From NCBI GenBank assembly GCA_003550325.1, contig QKWP01002108.1:16190-80189 (forward strand): a DNA stretch of 64,000 bases. The letters run 5' to 3'. A model generated the notes under the pieces. The model did not search any database. It saw only the letters and a program-made list of their open reading frames with translations, and was not told the DNA's origin. This document shows, piece after piece, positions 44,605-55,279 of this stretch. Both the position numbers and the translations under genes were made by a program. Numbering within the stretch: the first letter of the stretch is position 1; each line of letters begins with the position of its first letter. The DNA comes from Gigaspora rosea. Lineage: Eukaryota > Glomeromycota > Glomeromycetes > Diversisporales > Gigasporaceae.

Positions 44605-46416
44605 GATGCAAAAGAATTAAACAGATGCTGGAACATCTGGACCGCCCTGGTCAAGAATACGATGAATAAACTTATCCCCTTCACCTTCACAACTCCTAAG
44701 AACTTCTATGCTCTATCCCTTAAAGCCACCCACTTACACCTTGCACTAAAATTAATGAACAAATGTCTTAGACTCCTGACTACACCTGAATTGCTTGACC
44801 GATGTAATAAATTACTTTCCACGGCAGCCGAACTTTCAAACACAGAAATCACTCCTCTCACACCAGTTGACCTAGACTCCCTCCTCCCACAAACGATCCA
44901 ACAACTTAAGCAAACTAAACATACCATTTGGACTGCCCGCAACTTAGAAAAACTACAAGAACAAAACGATAAAATAAACTTCTATGTCAATCGTCGCTAC
45001 AATGACTACAAAGATAACACTTCCAGAATGTTAGACAGTATCTTAAAACGAAGATCAGATCCAGTCAGGACAGATAGAATAATTCTCTCTAACCAAATAC
45101 TAACCGAAAAACAAAAAGTCCTGGAACACATACGCACACACTTCGAGAACTGGACTAAAGCCAATCCGCCCAACGAAAAATTAAAAAAGGACTGGAAAGA
45201 AGCCTATCTCCCCTTAGCAAGCATAGACCCCTCCATATATAAACCACTAACTCTACCCATCTCTCTTGATAAAATCCAATCTACAATCGACAGCGCACCT
45301 AAAAATAAGGCTACTGGACCTTCAGCAATTCCATATGAAACCCTACAACATCTCCCTATTGCCGCAATAAAGATACTTCAAAATATCTTCAACTGCTATC
45401 TAAAACTAAACCGCACCCCGAAACAATGGCTCCGAGCAAATGTATGGCCCATACCCAAAAAAACCAAATATAACTACGACCTCAATACCACTAGACCCAT
45501 CACTCTCATTGACCATACTAGAAAAATTTTTACTAAAATACTAAACAACCGAATGACCAAAATCATAATGCGCTATGAAATATTATCACCAATGAACTTT
45601 GTCGCATTCCCCTTCCAATCGACTATCCAACCGGTATCTCAACTAACACATATTTTAGAGGATGCTATTACTAATAACAAAGAAATCTGGGCCCTCTCCC
45701 AGGACATGTCCAAGGCATTTGACTCTGTCAATGTCAATACACTGGGGAACGCTCTCCACAGAATTAAGATCCCTCAAAACATAATTGACCTCCTCACTCA
45801 TCTATTAACCAATCGCACAAATCAAGTAATTACAGAACGAGGCTTCACCCCACCATACGCTGTACTAGATGGAATTGACCAGGGCGAAACTTTCTCACCG
45901 CTACTATGGAAAATATACTACGATCCACTTATCGCTACCATAAATAAACGCTTCCACGGCTATTCATCCACAATTCCATCCCAGCCTCCCAAATCAATCC
46001 ACACCTCCATCATGGCTTACATGGATGACTCCCTTTGGATTGCCCCCAATAAACAAACCCTAATGGACATCTTGTCTACCGCCTCAAGCTTTTACAAGCT
46101 CAATAACATCAAAGTCAACCCCACAAAATCATTCTTAATCTCCAATTCCTCAACCCCAACACCCAACATCAACTTCGACAATACGATAATCACCGCTCTA
46201 CCACTCAACACCCCCTTGAAATACTTAGGTGCATGGTTTACAACAGGAAAAACACACACACACATACAAAAATTAATTATGGCTGAAATTACCACGAACT
46301 TGAAAAAACTCCAACTTGCACGCATAACTGAAAAACAAACCATCTATATATACAATCATGTCATCCTACCTCGCTTTCAATACCGTATCCTCTCCTCTTA
46401 CCTGAATCCTTCATAG
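44605..46416 (+). CDS. LINE copy 2 reverse transcriptase
   Basis: The open frame of 584 residues from the ATG at 44662 is in phase with the endonuclease upstream. Visible RT blocks are NKATGPSAIPYETL (fingers), WPIPKKT, RPITLIDHTRKIFTKI, motif A ALSQDMSKAFDSV (about 45691), motif B GIDQGETFSPLLW (about 45870), motif C MAYMDDSLW (46012-46038, catalytic Asp-Asp), and motif D/E-like VNPTKSFLIS and LKYLGAWF. The enzyme copies LINE RNA at the nicked target. It ends at TAG 46414-46416; the aligned codon in copy 1 is CAA (Gln, 23995-23997), so the truncation is a C-to-T mutation. The segment before 44662 shows no separate start. Since the original protein was one long polyprotein, this is the largest intact part of a mutated gene. 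Confidence 0.85.
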   Translation, partial: DAKELNRCWNIWTALVKNTMNKLIPFTFTTPKNFYALSLKATHLHLALKLMNKCLRLLTTPELLDRCNKLLSTAAELSNTEITPLTPVDLDSLLPQTIQQLKQTKHTIWTARNLEKLQEQNDKINFYVNRRYNDYKDNTSRMLDSILKRRSDPVRTDRIILSNQILTEKQKVLEHIRTHFENWTKANPPNEKLKKDWKEAYLPLASIDPSIYKPLTLPISLDKIQSTIDSAPKNKATGPSAIPYETLQHLPIAAIKILQNIFNCYLKLNRTPKQWLRANVWPIPKKTKYNYDLNTTRPITLIDHTRKIFTKILNNRMTKIIMRYEILSPMNFVAFPFQSTIQPVSQLTHILEDAITNNKEIWALSQDMSKAFDSVNVNTLGNALHRIKIPQNIIDLLTHLLTNRTNQVITERGFTPPYAVLDGIDQGETFSPLLWKIYYDPLIATINKRFHGYSSTIPSQPPKSIHTSIMAYMDDSLWIAPNKQTLMDILSTASSFYKLNNIKVNPTKSFLISNSSTPTPNINFDNTIITALPLNTPLKYLGAWFTTGKTHTHIQKLIMAEITTNLKKLQLARITEKQTIYIYNHVILPRFQYRILSSYLNPS

Positions 46417-48655
46417 CTAAAACTGATTAACCAATTAATAATCAAGATCATACGACAGAAAGCGAAGATTGCTAGAAGCTTACCAAACTCCTTTTTACAC
46501 TGTACAAACATTTATGCACTCACGGACATATCGCAAGCACAACTATCCACCCTTACCTCTAACCTCCAAAAAGGCTTAAACCACCCGGATTTTGACAAGT
46601 CCTATCTTAAGATAAGACTCCAACAAATTCAAAACTCAGCGCACACTAATGAATCCATTCTGGAAAAATGGCCTGCCCTTCCACATTCACAATATCTCAC
46701 ATATATCTATCAAGCCCTTTGGGCAATACACAAACTCAATATAAAATTCCTAAGACCACTAAACAACTGGCCCATCACAACTAACCTACTAGGCACCTCA
46801 ATCAACCCAATACTCCTGTCCTACCACAAATGCACATACTTAAAAGAACCCCTGAACTCACACTGGATTTCCTGCATCGAGCAATTCATGGACTTTAGAA
46901 ACCAAAAACTAATAGAATGGAACAACTTTCACCACAATATTAAGAAAATCCCTCGAGGCAGAATCCCGAAATGGTTCCGACTCATACAAGATCTCATTAC
47001 CTCTTATGCAACTCCCATACTCAACATCACAAAATTCAACCCCTTCAGCTCCCCAAATGGACCCCCGATAAGAAAGGATGGATAATTACCTCTAGTGGAA
47101 AAATCGCAAAAATTTCTAACCAAAATACCAATACTAATACACTAAAAGCCAGACATTACAATACTTCTAGTAATATGAAATCTGTCAAACCCTGTCCTGG
47201 ATGTGAACTAAAAAACAAAAAACTAAGAACCTCCCGCTGCTACTTTACTGTTGATAAACGCTTCATACACAACCTCCAAATAGACTGTAAACTCCACATA
47301 CACACAAATATCAGTGATATAATATACAGCCTTCGACACTCTTCCCCTCCAATCCAAGCTACCTTACTTGACAAATCATTACCCAGACCCCTCTTAGCAT
47401 TCCAAAAACCACCTATAGGAAAATGGGAATCACTCGTATCCTCCAATTTCAAGAAGAAATCAATCTCGATAAACATCGCAATTAACAAAAACAACAACCA
47501 GACTAACAACAAAAAAATAATAGCCTCTTGCATATTACAACACAGCGGATCCACAATCAGCATATTCAATAAATACTGGACATACAAAACAAATGCACTA
47601 TTAAAACTACTTACCTTCATTTCCACTACAATAGAAAATACAGCCAAATTGGATATAACAACCAATAACATATCATTCAAAAACCTTGTAGAACACACAA
47701 TAGATATACATCGCACCTCACATCTAAAACTTGACCGATCAGACTTCTCACACTTACAACGCATACTAATATCAATACTAATGGAAAGGAAACTGAAAAT
47801 TTTATATAACCCAAACCTCAAAATCTCAGACCCACTTCCCCCATATCCTCTCGACATCACCCCCCAAAAATTCCTATACAACCGATTTACGACACTAATT
47901 AACGATATACCCACAATTCAACCGATCAAAACATTACTAAAAGGAATACACAAAATAACGAACGACATTCTTTGGCATAACCAACAAAGAATCCGGATAT
48001 GGGAATCTCACGTGGACAATATTGACTAGGATCTCACCCTCGAAACACTGATCCTCAACGATAAACCTAAAGCACTCTACACTAACCCCGCTCTATCCAA
48101 CATCAAGAACTTTAAAATCAAATTAATAGCCGAAGAACTCCCTACTCACCTTCTCTTACACCTCCGTAACCCCAACAAATATCCAAACCACTTTTGTTCT
48201 AGATGTTACTCCACCTCAGAAGACTACTCCCATCTACTAACCTGTGTTTCTAACCACTTTACTTTCAATACAGAACTCAGAAGAATCCTAATTAAAATAG
48301 CAGAAGAAAAGAAACTACCACTCGAAAATCCATCTCTAACTATACATTTCTACACATCAACAAGAACATTCCTATCGGTATCATAACAGAACGTACTCTC
48401 GCCCCTTTCAAGTCTCGACACCACAAAAAGAAACTCTCCCCACTACTACACCACAGAATAGCAGAATTCATATACAAAGAAATTTGGATACCCTCCTGAA
48501 TGTCCCGACATTCAGAGGCAGTCCCTCCTCCCCCCATTAACACCACCAACCATGATCAAAACCCTCCCACCCACACCACTCTTTATTAAACAAAAAATTG
48601 ACAAATTCATTCTCACTAATAACTTTTCTATCAACAACATCCTTTCTGAAAACTA
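46417..48655 (+). pseudogene. LINE copy 2 C-terminal region with CCHC finger
   Basis: It continues the polyprotein after the stop at 46416 through a frameshift near 47075, with frames open to 48029. It includes KKIPRGRIPKWF, a Cys cluster C-P-G-C...C (about 47192-47238), a stretch that may be a degenerate RNase H-like fold (ASCILQHSGSTISIFNKYW ... LDITTNNISFKNLVEH), and after TAG 48027-48029 (Trp in copy 1) the words KPKALYTNPALSN, LLLHLRNP. A C-x2-C-x8-H-x3-C finger (FCSRCYSTSEDYSHLLTC, about 48195-48245) closes the recognisable part. CCHC fingers of this kind are common at LINE C-termini. The RNase H reading is only suggestive, since the canonical acidic residues are not clear. Confidence 0.65.
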
Positions 48656-48809
48656 GAGGTCTACGGCCATTCTAGTAAAAAATAAGGCCGAGAGTAAACC
48701 CTAGCTCTTACCTCTACTTCCCTTTAGATTAGTAATTCCTACATGTAATCATATATGTATAATCTACAAAATCTTAATAAAGAATTAGAGGATAGACCTC
48801 TCTTTTAAA

Positions 48810-48955
48810 NNNNNNNNNNNNNNNNNNNNNNNNNNNNNNNNNNNNNNNNNNNNNNNNNNNNNNNNNNNNNNNNNNNNNNNNNNNNNNNNNNNNNNNNNNN
48901 NNNNNNNNNNNNNNNNNNNNNNNNNNNNNNNNNNNNNNNNNNNNNNNNNNNNNNN
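48810..48955. other. Assembly gap (146 N) at the LINE poly-A
   Basis: The undetermined bases begin just after TAGACCTCTCTTTTAAA, where the poly-A tail is expected, and end at the right-hand target duplication. Confidence 1.
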
Positions 48956-49798
48956 GTTAATAACTTTTGATCTACTGGGCCAATTTCAATGATTCAACTA
49001 CTAAAATGATCAGCTCAATAAGAGGATTCTAGCAAGCCTAAAATAATAAAAATTCAATCACAGGATCCAGAGATCAGAATAAATTTGTATTACTATAAAT
49101 AGTTTATAATTATAAGTAGCACAAATCTATTATGATATTAGGATCCAGTGATTAGATTTTAATGATTTTGGGCTTGCTAGAATCCGCTCATTGAGCTTAT
49201 AATTTTGGTAGATAAATCATCGAAATTGGTCCAGTATATCAAAAGTTATTAACAATTGAAAATTAATTTTAATTGTTAATAACTTTTGATCTACTGGGCC
49301 AATTTCGATGATTTATCTACCAAAATGACCAGCTCATTGAGAGGATTCTAGCAAGTCCAAAATCATAAAAATTCAATCATCTGATTTATAAATCGAAATA
49401 AATTTGTGTTACTATAAATAGTTTATAAATATAATTCTTTAACAAATTATAAAACTTCTATAGTAACATAAATCTATTCTGATCTTAGGATCCAGTGATT
49501 AGATTTTAATAATTTTGGACTTGCTAGAATCCTCTAATTGAGAGGATCATTTTGGTAGTTAAATCATCAAAATTGGCCCAGTAGATCAAAAGATATTTAC
49601 TATTAAATATTATATCTAACTTTTTAATAATCATAAAATCTGATTGGCAGATTGGGGTATCAGATAGGGTAGGTAGGTAGTGGTGAGGCAGGCTCATAGT
49701 AAAAAAAATCAGCTGATTTCTGGAAGCCCCCTTAGTAGAAAGAAGAAAGGGACTAAAAACAAAAAAGAAGAATATAAAGACTATTGCACGTATCAAGT

Positions 49799-50402
49799 AT
49801 GGATTCTGCCCAATTGAGACAACTTTTCAAGCAAGTTACCGATAGATTTAAGGAAGTTGCAGATGAACTAAAAAGAGAAAAGACAGATGGTGTGAAGGAA
49901 TAAATATTGTTAAGGCAGAACAATTTCAGAGTATGGAAAATAAAGACCCTACTGAATAGATTGTTATGTTTAAAAAGGCTGTGCTAGCTAATAATTGGAA
50001 AAACAATCGGAAGATCGAAATCGCTTCAGAGTATTTGCTTGGTACCACCTCGTATTGATATGATGATGTCAAAGACACTATCACCAGTTGGTCAGATAAC
50101 GAAGACACTTCCTTTGTGGCCTTGTTTAACAAGTGCTTCAGGACCCTAGAGAAAAGAACAAGTGGTATAATAAATACATAATATTGAACAAGGACCAAAT
50201 GAACGTGTTCCCGAATATGTTGCTAAATTCAAACGGCTCAGAAAAAAGGTGGACCCCAGAAATAGGTTGCCTGATGACTATGTGGTTCATTTATTTTTAT
50301 TAGAGCTAAGACAAAAGGTTGCTACGTATGCCGCAATGAAGGACTTCAGACTCATAGAAGTGGCCGAACAGATTGGAGCAGGAAAATTCTATATGAAAAA
50401 TA
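49799..50402 (+). pseudogene. Gypsy-like gag (retrotransposon Gag) remnant
   Basis: ATG at 49799 gives MDSAQLRQLFKQVTDRFKEV. After a frame change it reads IASEYLLGT...YDDVKDTITSWSDNED, TSFVALFNKCFRT, then NERVPEYVAKFKRLRKKVDP and LPDDYVVHLFLLELRQKVAT. These match the pattern of the Ty3/gypsy retrotransposon-gag domain. Two in-frame stops (TAG near 49958, TGA near 50059) lie at positions where a Trp would be expected, and there are further frameshifts. The gene begins directly after the TTA flank of the Harbinger-like element. It is therefore the continuation of the LTR plus primer-site segment at 38413-39190. No zinc knuckle follows, because the sequence passes into a LINE fragment at about 50405. 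Confidence 0.72.
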
Positions 50403-50404
50403 AG

Positions 50405-50830
50405 GCCCTTAATATTCAACAACAACAAACTATCTACAAAGAGATTCAACAAAAAATCAAAATAAGTAACAAATCCTTTTTAGAAACTCCAAAAATTTTC
50501 TACAAAAAAATCCTTGAAAAATACAATAACATACATATCGATAGACTATCTCTTGAAAACTCACTCCTTACAGAATATAATGAGATTCTTAATGCAATTC
50601 ATAACCACTTCACTGAATACTTTAAAGAAAAACCTCTCCAACCAATTTTACCCACCTCTGAATTTTACTATCTCTATGAACCACATCCTGAATATGAAAA
50701 ATACTACAATAACTTATTTCAGGAAATCACAAACCANATTCGGATCCATTCAGTAAATAAAAAATGCCCAATCATAATTTTGCTAAAGAACCTACTAGCA
50801 ACTGAGCTAAACACCACCGAACTTTCATAA
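50405..50830 (+). pseudogene. LINE fragment (region preceding the RT domain)
   Basis: The frame is open in phase with the end of gag, giving a chimeric 193-residue frame (50249-50830). From about 50405 the composition changes to Asn/Lys/Tyr-rich LINE-like protein (SLLTEYNEILNAIHNHFTEY, YYLYEPHPEYEKYYNNL), resembling the linker before LINE reverse transcriptases. An n at 50737 and the loss of homology shortly after prevent extension. The assignment is by resemblance only. Confidence 0.45.
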
Positions 50831-50836
50831 CCTTCC

Positions 50837-51046
50837 CTATAAGAAAAATGTACCATATAAGCACGGAATGTAATCAGATAGGCACGAGTCATTTAGGCAC
50901 GAGTCAATATCCAGATTTGTACAGCTATGTCCGTGCCATTTTTACAGTGCTATTCCGTAAAACGTTCCTGTACGTGAACAAGATCTTTTCCATTTCGATC
51001 ATTTCTGACACCAACCCATACCACTTTTCTTATAGGACTTCCTATA
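50837..51046. mobile_element. ~210-bp MITE with CCTATAAGAAAA ends
   Basis: CCTATAAGAAAAATGTACCA (left) is the inverted repeat of the right end (reverse strand CCTATAAGAAAAGTGGTATG). Second-order inverted words GCACGGAAT / ATTCCGT and GGCACGAGTCA follow inside. A clear target duplication was not found. Confidence 0.65.
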
Positions 51047-51253
51047 GAATTCATTACTGTATACTTTATATACTGATCCTCACATAATAATTACAATCTA
51101 CATCACGTACTTCTCTCAACGATATTATAATATTATGTCTATACTCCAACCACTATTTAAATCCCGCTATCTTTATACCTTTCACCCATTCATAACTTAC
51201 TGCATTTGCGCGTTGCGTTTCTTGTTATATATTAACATATTTTAATTTCTTTA

Positions 51254-53324
51254 TGGAACCTTTTCTTGTTAAATTTGAACCTATTTCTGTCATTAGTATT
51301 ATTACTGCCTTGTATAAACATGTTGAATCCGGTGAATGAATAGATGTACGTGAAGAAGAAATAAAAAATTTTAATAAAGTTCTCAATGAAGCTTTAGATG
51401 CTATACCTATTGATGATGTAGCTAGATTGACTAAACTCTGTGAATTTGGGTCTGGCGAAGTTTTGAATAGGTGTGTAAGTTACTAAAATTATGGATGATT
51501 AGAATAAATATGATATGATGAATTTATTGGTTTTCTTGTGTGTGTGATGAGAATGCACATTTTATAAATTGGTCGGTTGGAGTTTAATTATTCTTATCAT
51601 TCACACTAGTGCCGAAGGGATGATACGTATGGTGGTATATAAGCGGTGAATGAACCTCGTCTTTGTGGTTTTTATACTTTTAAGAACGTGGGCAGTAGCT
51701 GTTTATATACATGTAACACCATATGTGGATTCTACTAAGGTTATATTACCCTAGCTAGCTTACTTGAAAATTATATGAAAAAAGAAAACCAATTTGATCA
51801 TGCGTATATACGTGTATTATTATCTATATTTTATATTTTCAATTACTAATTTTCGCTTTTGTTTTAGATTTCCGAGGCATTCGCTCGTTATTGGAATTGA
51901 ATGCATTGGTGAGTTAATAGTTGGTCGTATTTATTATTCAATTTTATACTGAATATTTGTTATATCCAGAACGTAGAAGTTCCATGGGTTGTTGATGCGT
52001 CAAAAAATTTCGAGACATTGAAAAATGAAGTCTATAAGCTTGCAATGTCAGCAATTGAGGAAGAAAAACCAATGTGGGAAACCGTTGAGAGTGAGCTACA
52101 GAAGATAAAAATAGCAGATCTAGGATACGATCATCCGTTATGTTCGGGAATTGGATGATAGTTCCGTACCTTTTACAAAAATGCCAGAAAAATTGAGCAA
52201 AATTTTTAGTGCGCCAAGTAAAAAATTCTTGATACCAAATAATAGCATATTAAAAAAAATTCTGTGGAGATTTTGTTCGGCAAGAGAAAAATAAACGCAC
52301 AGAGAAACTCCCTAAGAGTTTTGGTAGTGCAAAATATAGTACGTTTTTAGATGATCCGGAGAAACTAAAAAAAATAACAAATGAAATGCTACTAGTACTG
52401 AGACGAGTCTGGGAGTCTCCAAAGTGGAAGGCGTATATAGAAACAGAAGCCGTTATAAATGAAGGATCATACATATGCGAGGTTATTTCTCCACTACTGA
52501 ATATTATAGTGAGCGATTTATCCGTTGATACTGATATATGGGGTGTATGGTAAATATAATTGATTTTTTTTTACATACCAAGACCACTTCCATGGTTAAA
52601 TTTTAATATTCTTCTTAAAAGGGCGGAGCAAGCCAGTTCAGCTAGTGCACAACGGAAGGGTTCTTATAAGAGTGCACGTCAGCCCAATTTTATGGTTATT
52701 GCACAAATAAACAATAAGGAAATTGAAGTTGGATACCTTGAAACGGGTAGACCGAATTCTTCTTCCGATAAACAATTGCAGGATCATAAAAAGCTGAATA
52801 GACTTGCAAAAGATGCCATTGATACAACCACTAATTCTAAAAAGGATAGAGTGTTTAGAGGGTTGGCGGTCAAAAAGATGCTGGCAATATTTACAATTAA
52901 TGTTGCTGGTGATTTATTGGAAATTCGTTGCATGTGTAAGGAAGGGGGCTTATACAAAAGTTGTTTACTAGAAGACGCGAAAATCCCTTTACATATCCCA
53001 TCAAAAATAGATGATGTCTATCAATTTATACATGCCTTACTAACTTTCAGAACAGCAATAGCATGCACTTTACGTAACATATTACACACCACTGATGACT
53101 TTGCAGAAATGATGTCGATGTCATCGGATATGGCGGGTATGACGGATATGACGGATATGACAGATATTACAGATAGGACGAATGTGTCGGATATAACAAC
53201 ATCTTCACAAACTTCCATAGTAACAGTCAATTCTCTACCAAGATCGACATCGACATCGTCGTCACATGTACCGAAAAAAAGAAAATCTATGCACTTTAAG
53301 AAATCTGCTAAAAGTAAAAAATAA
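51254..53324 (+). pseudogene. Multi-exon nuclease-like family protein, decayed
   Basis: Exon 1 starts at ATG 51254 (MEPFLVKFEPISVISIITAL) and carries an in-frame TGA after VESGE, where Trp would fit. Introns are predicted at about 51479-51869 (GTGTAAGT...TTTTAG), 51911-51970 (GTGAGTT...ATCCAG) and 52550-52621 (GTAAAT...AAAAG). Exon 3 (LNVEVPWVVDASKNFETLKN) ends in a TGA at about 52156, and the next stretch is frameshifted. Exon 4 (52310-52549) and the last exon (52622-53324: SARQPNFMVIAQINNKEIEV, YLETGRPNSSSDKQL, LAVKKMLAIFTINVAGDL) form the conserved part. The RxPxFMV...E-V-x-Y-L-E-T pattern recalls PD-(D/E)xK-like restriction-endonuclease folds, with Asn where Asp would be expected; this is inference. 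The C-terminus has MTDMTD repeats and a basic KKRKS tail that may be a nuclear localisation signal. Probably a dead member of a fungal multigene family. Confidence 0.5.
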
Positions 53325-53599
53325 AAAATGAATTAGGTAAACTGATCATCTAATTTCTCTGAATTTTTTTTAACCAGACAATAAACAGATCATTGATTGT
53401 TAAAAATCAGCAAAAGTAAACTAGAGAAATTGGCTGGAAAAAAATAGGTTTTTTTCTTATTTCTACTGTATTATTTCTATATTTTTCTATCAATAAAGCT
53501 GGCCCTGCTGGCTCGATTTCACATAAATAATCAGTTTACTTTTGCATGTATATTTCGTGAATTTTATTTTGAATATATCCGCATTTTATATAAAACAAT

Positions 53600-55240
53600 A
53601 GTAGATTCACAAACTACAATTGCTTCGTTAAGAGAATTAAATTCTAGACTCTCAGTTGAGATTACTGAATTTAGAAAGAAGTATGCTAAGATTGAGGCTG
53701 AGAATATAAAGTTAAAGCAGATTATAGAAGAGAATACTGAATTTAAGACTAGATTTGAGGAACAAGATAGGAAAAATAAAATAGATATTGCAAATCTTAT
53801 AAACGAGAATACCGAACACAAATCTAGGGTTTCGAAATTGGAACAAAGGTTATCACAAAATGACGAAGAAAAAGATGACCTTATTGCTAAATTAGATGAT
53901 GATACTGCATCTTACAAAACGAATTCTGATGATACCCCTGAGCAGATAAAAAATATATCTGACAATATTTCTAATTCTGATATATACCGGGAGTCGAATA
54001 TTCAATATTCTGAACCACTTATTCGTAGAGTCTGAATCTTCTGAAAATAAAGAGATCGAATTTCTGGATCGTGTACATAAAGAACAGATTAGTAACAAGA
54101 TTAGAGAAAGAAATAGAGAAAAGAAGCTTCGGGGTCAAGTAATACAAGTTACTCTCGTTATAGTGAACTTTCGATATAGTGAAGACTAATTAAAATCTCG
54201 ATATAGTGAAGTTAAGCTCAAAGCCAACTTATATAAAATTCTCTCGATATAGTGAATTTACTAATAAAACTCTCGATATAATGAATTTTTTAAAAATTTT
54301 TATTAATGGAACGGATCACTTCACTATAACGAGAGTGACTTGTATCTACTAATGAAGAAATGCCCACAATTTGCGAAACTTCATATAACAATAGCAGATA
54401 GGCAAAATCATGCGAATGAAATTTTAGCCGGGGCGCCCTGGCCGAAAAATTGTCATAGGAAAAAAGGAGCAGAGAATATTTCTCAAATGATGATGGTATT
54501 CAAGATGATCAGAATTCAATTCCCGATATATCTAACGATCTTTTATTACAAATTTCTTCTTCAGTACCAATGCTTGCTTTAGCTCAATTATTTGATAAAG
54601 CAACCGTTGCTGAATATAGTGCTATTTTGTGCTAACCAAGAAGAAATTTTATGCTGGTGTTATTACGGAAAAGAATTTATAATTCAGTACAAAGATATAT
54701 TAAAAAATAGCAATGGTAAAATTGGCGAGAAAAGAGCCAGAGGTATAGTTTATAATAAAATGTTAAAACAATTTTCTATCGTCCTTAAAAAGAGATCTGA
54801 AGATACGGAGATACGGGCTTTCATCTTCCAGAAATATCACGCAAATACTTACAAGGGAAAACTCAGAAAGCTGTAAAGATATAAGTTATAATTTATTTGA
54901 AAAAATAGGCATAGATAAAATTAAGTATATCAAAATATACACTGCAAATGCCATCTCTGAATTAACTAATGACAAAATACAAACCATTATAAACCATTTC
55001 TCCAAGAATACTAATACCGATTTACCAGTAGTTCTATTGATAATTCCTCAAACGAATCACCGGAAACTGATGTGAATATACCTACTGAATCTCAAGTTTC
55101 CGATTCTGAACCATCTCAAAAAAAAAGATCAAGATTCGAAACAATTACCAAAAACTTTTCCAGAAGCAAGAATCCCAATCATTCCCTCTATCCCATCATC
55201 TTTTAACTATGAGGATGTCAAATCTTTACTAGAGACCGAG
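53600..55240 (+). pseudogene. Coiled-coil multigene-family protein, split by a MITE
   Basis: From about 53600 to 54035 the plus strand reads a heptad-rich coiled coil (LRELNSRLSVEITEFRKKYA ... LEQRLSQNDEEKDDLIAKLD), followed by an Asn/Ser/Asp-rich linker. After a shift it continues (ENKEIEFLDRVHKEQISNKI) to the MITE at 54145. Right of the MITE are LALAQLFDKA, then with frameshifts NQEEILCWCYYGKEFIIQYK, GEKRARGIVYNKMLKQFS and YNLFEKIGIDKIKYIKIYTA, and a Ser/Glu-rich tail to about 55240. The blocks stay collinear, so this was one gene. I associate this architecture with an expanded family of unknown function in Rhizophagus, from memory and unverified. Multiple frameshifts and the MITE make it non-functional. 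Confidence 0.5.
54145..54342. mobile_element. 198-bp MITE, CAAGTCACTCTC family (copy 2)
   Basis: The ends CAAGTTACTCTCGTTATAG and, on the reverse strand, CAAGTCACTCTCGTTATAG are flanked by TA on both sides. Internal words TCGATATAGTGAA are repeated four times. The relative at 5762-5956 lies in the opposite orientation. It interrupts the coiled-coil pseudogene. Confidence 0.92.
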
Positions 55241-55279
55241 ATAAGCACATCATCAAATCCGTTCTTATACGTGTCTCTA

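Larger units (their letters stand above)
41076..48955 (+). mobile_element. LINE, copy 2 (best preserved)
   Basis: A 16-bp target duplication GTTAATAACTTTTGAT lies at 41060-41075 and 48956-48971. The 3' end, presumably its poly-A, runs into an assembly gap (48810-48955). Order: 5' leader, Pro/Thr-rich N-terminal part, tandem-repeat domain, AP-like endonuclease, reverse transcriptase (YMDD), C-terminal region with a CCHC finger, and 3' UTR with the AGAGGTCTA/TAGACCTCT stem. A few stops and frameshifts remain; three of the stops are Trp or Gln codons in copy 1. Confidence 0.92.
39191..49731. mobile_element. PIF/Harbinger-like non-autonomous element with nested SINE, hAT-type element and LINE
   Basis: The 26-bp terminal repeats begin GGGAGCTTCCAGAAATCAGC and, on the reverse strand, GGGGGCTTCCAGAAATCAGC. 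They are flanked by TTA on both sides (39188-39190, 49732-49734), as in PIF/Harbinger target duplications. The body proper is a series of ~100-150-bp palindromic modules containing GTTAATAACTTTTGATCTAC, CAATTGAAAATTAAT and CTCATTGAGAGGAT. Later insertions account for most of its 10.5 kb: SINE (39805-40384), hAT-type MITE (40485-40937) and LINE copy 2 (41076-48955). No transposase is recognisable. Confidence 0.85.

Noticed and set aside
52560-52621. N-terminal extension MIFFYIPRPLPWL of the nuclease-like frame
   Set aside because: It lies in a GT-AG intron; splicing at 52549/52622 joins exon 4 in frame (V-W-A-E-Q-A).
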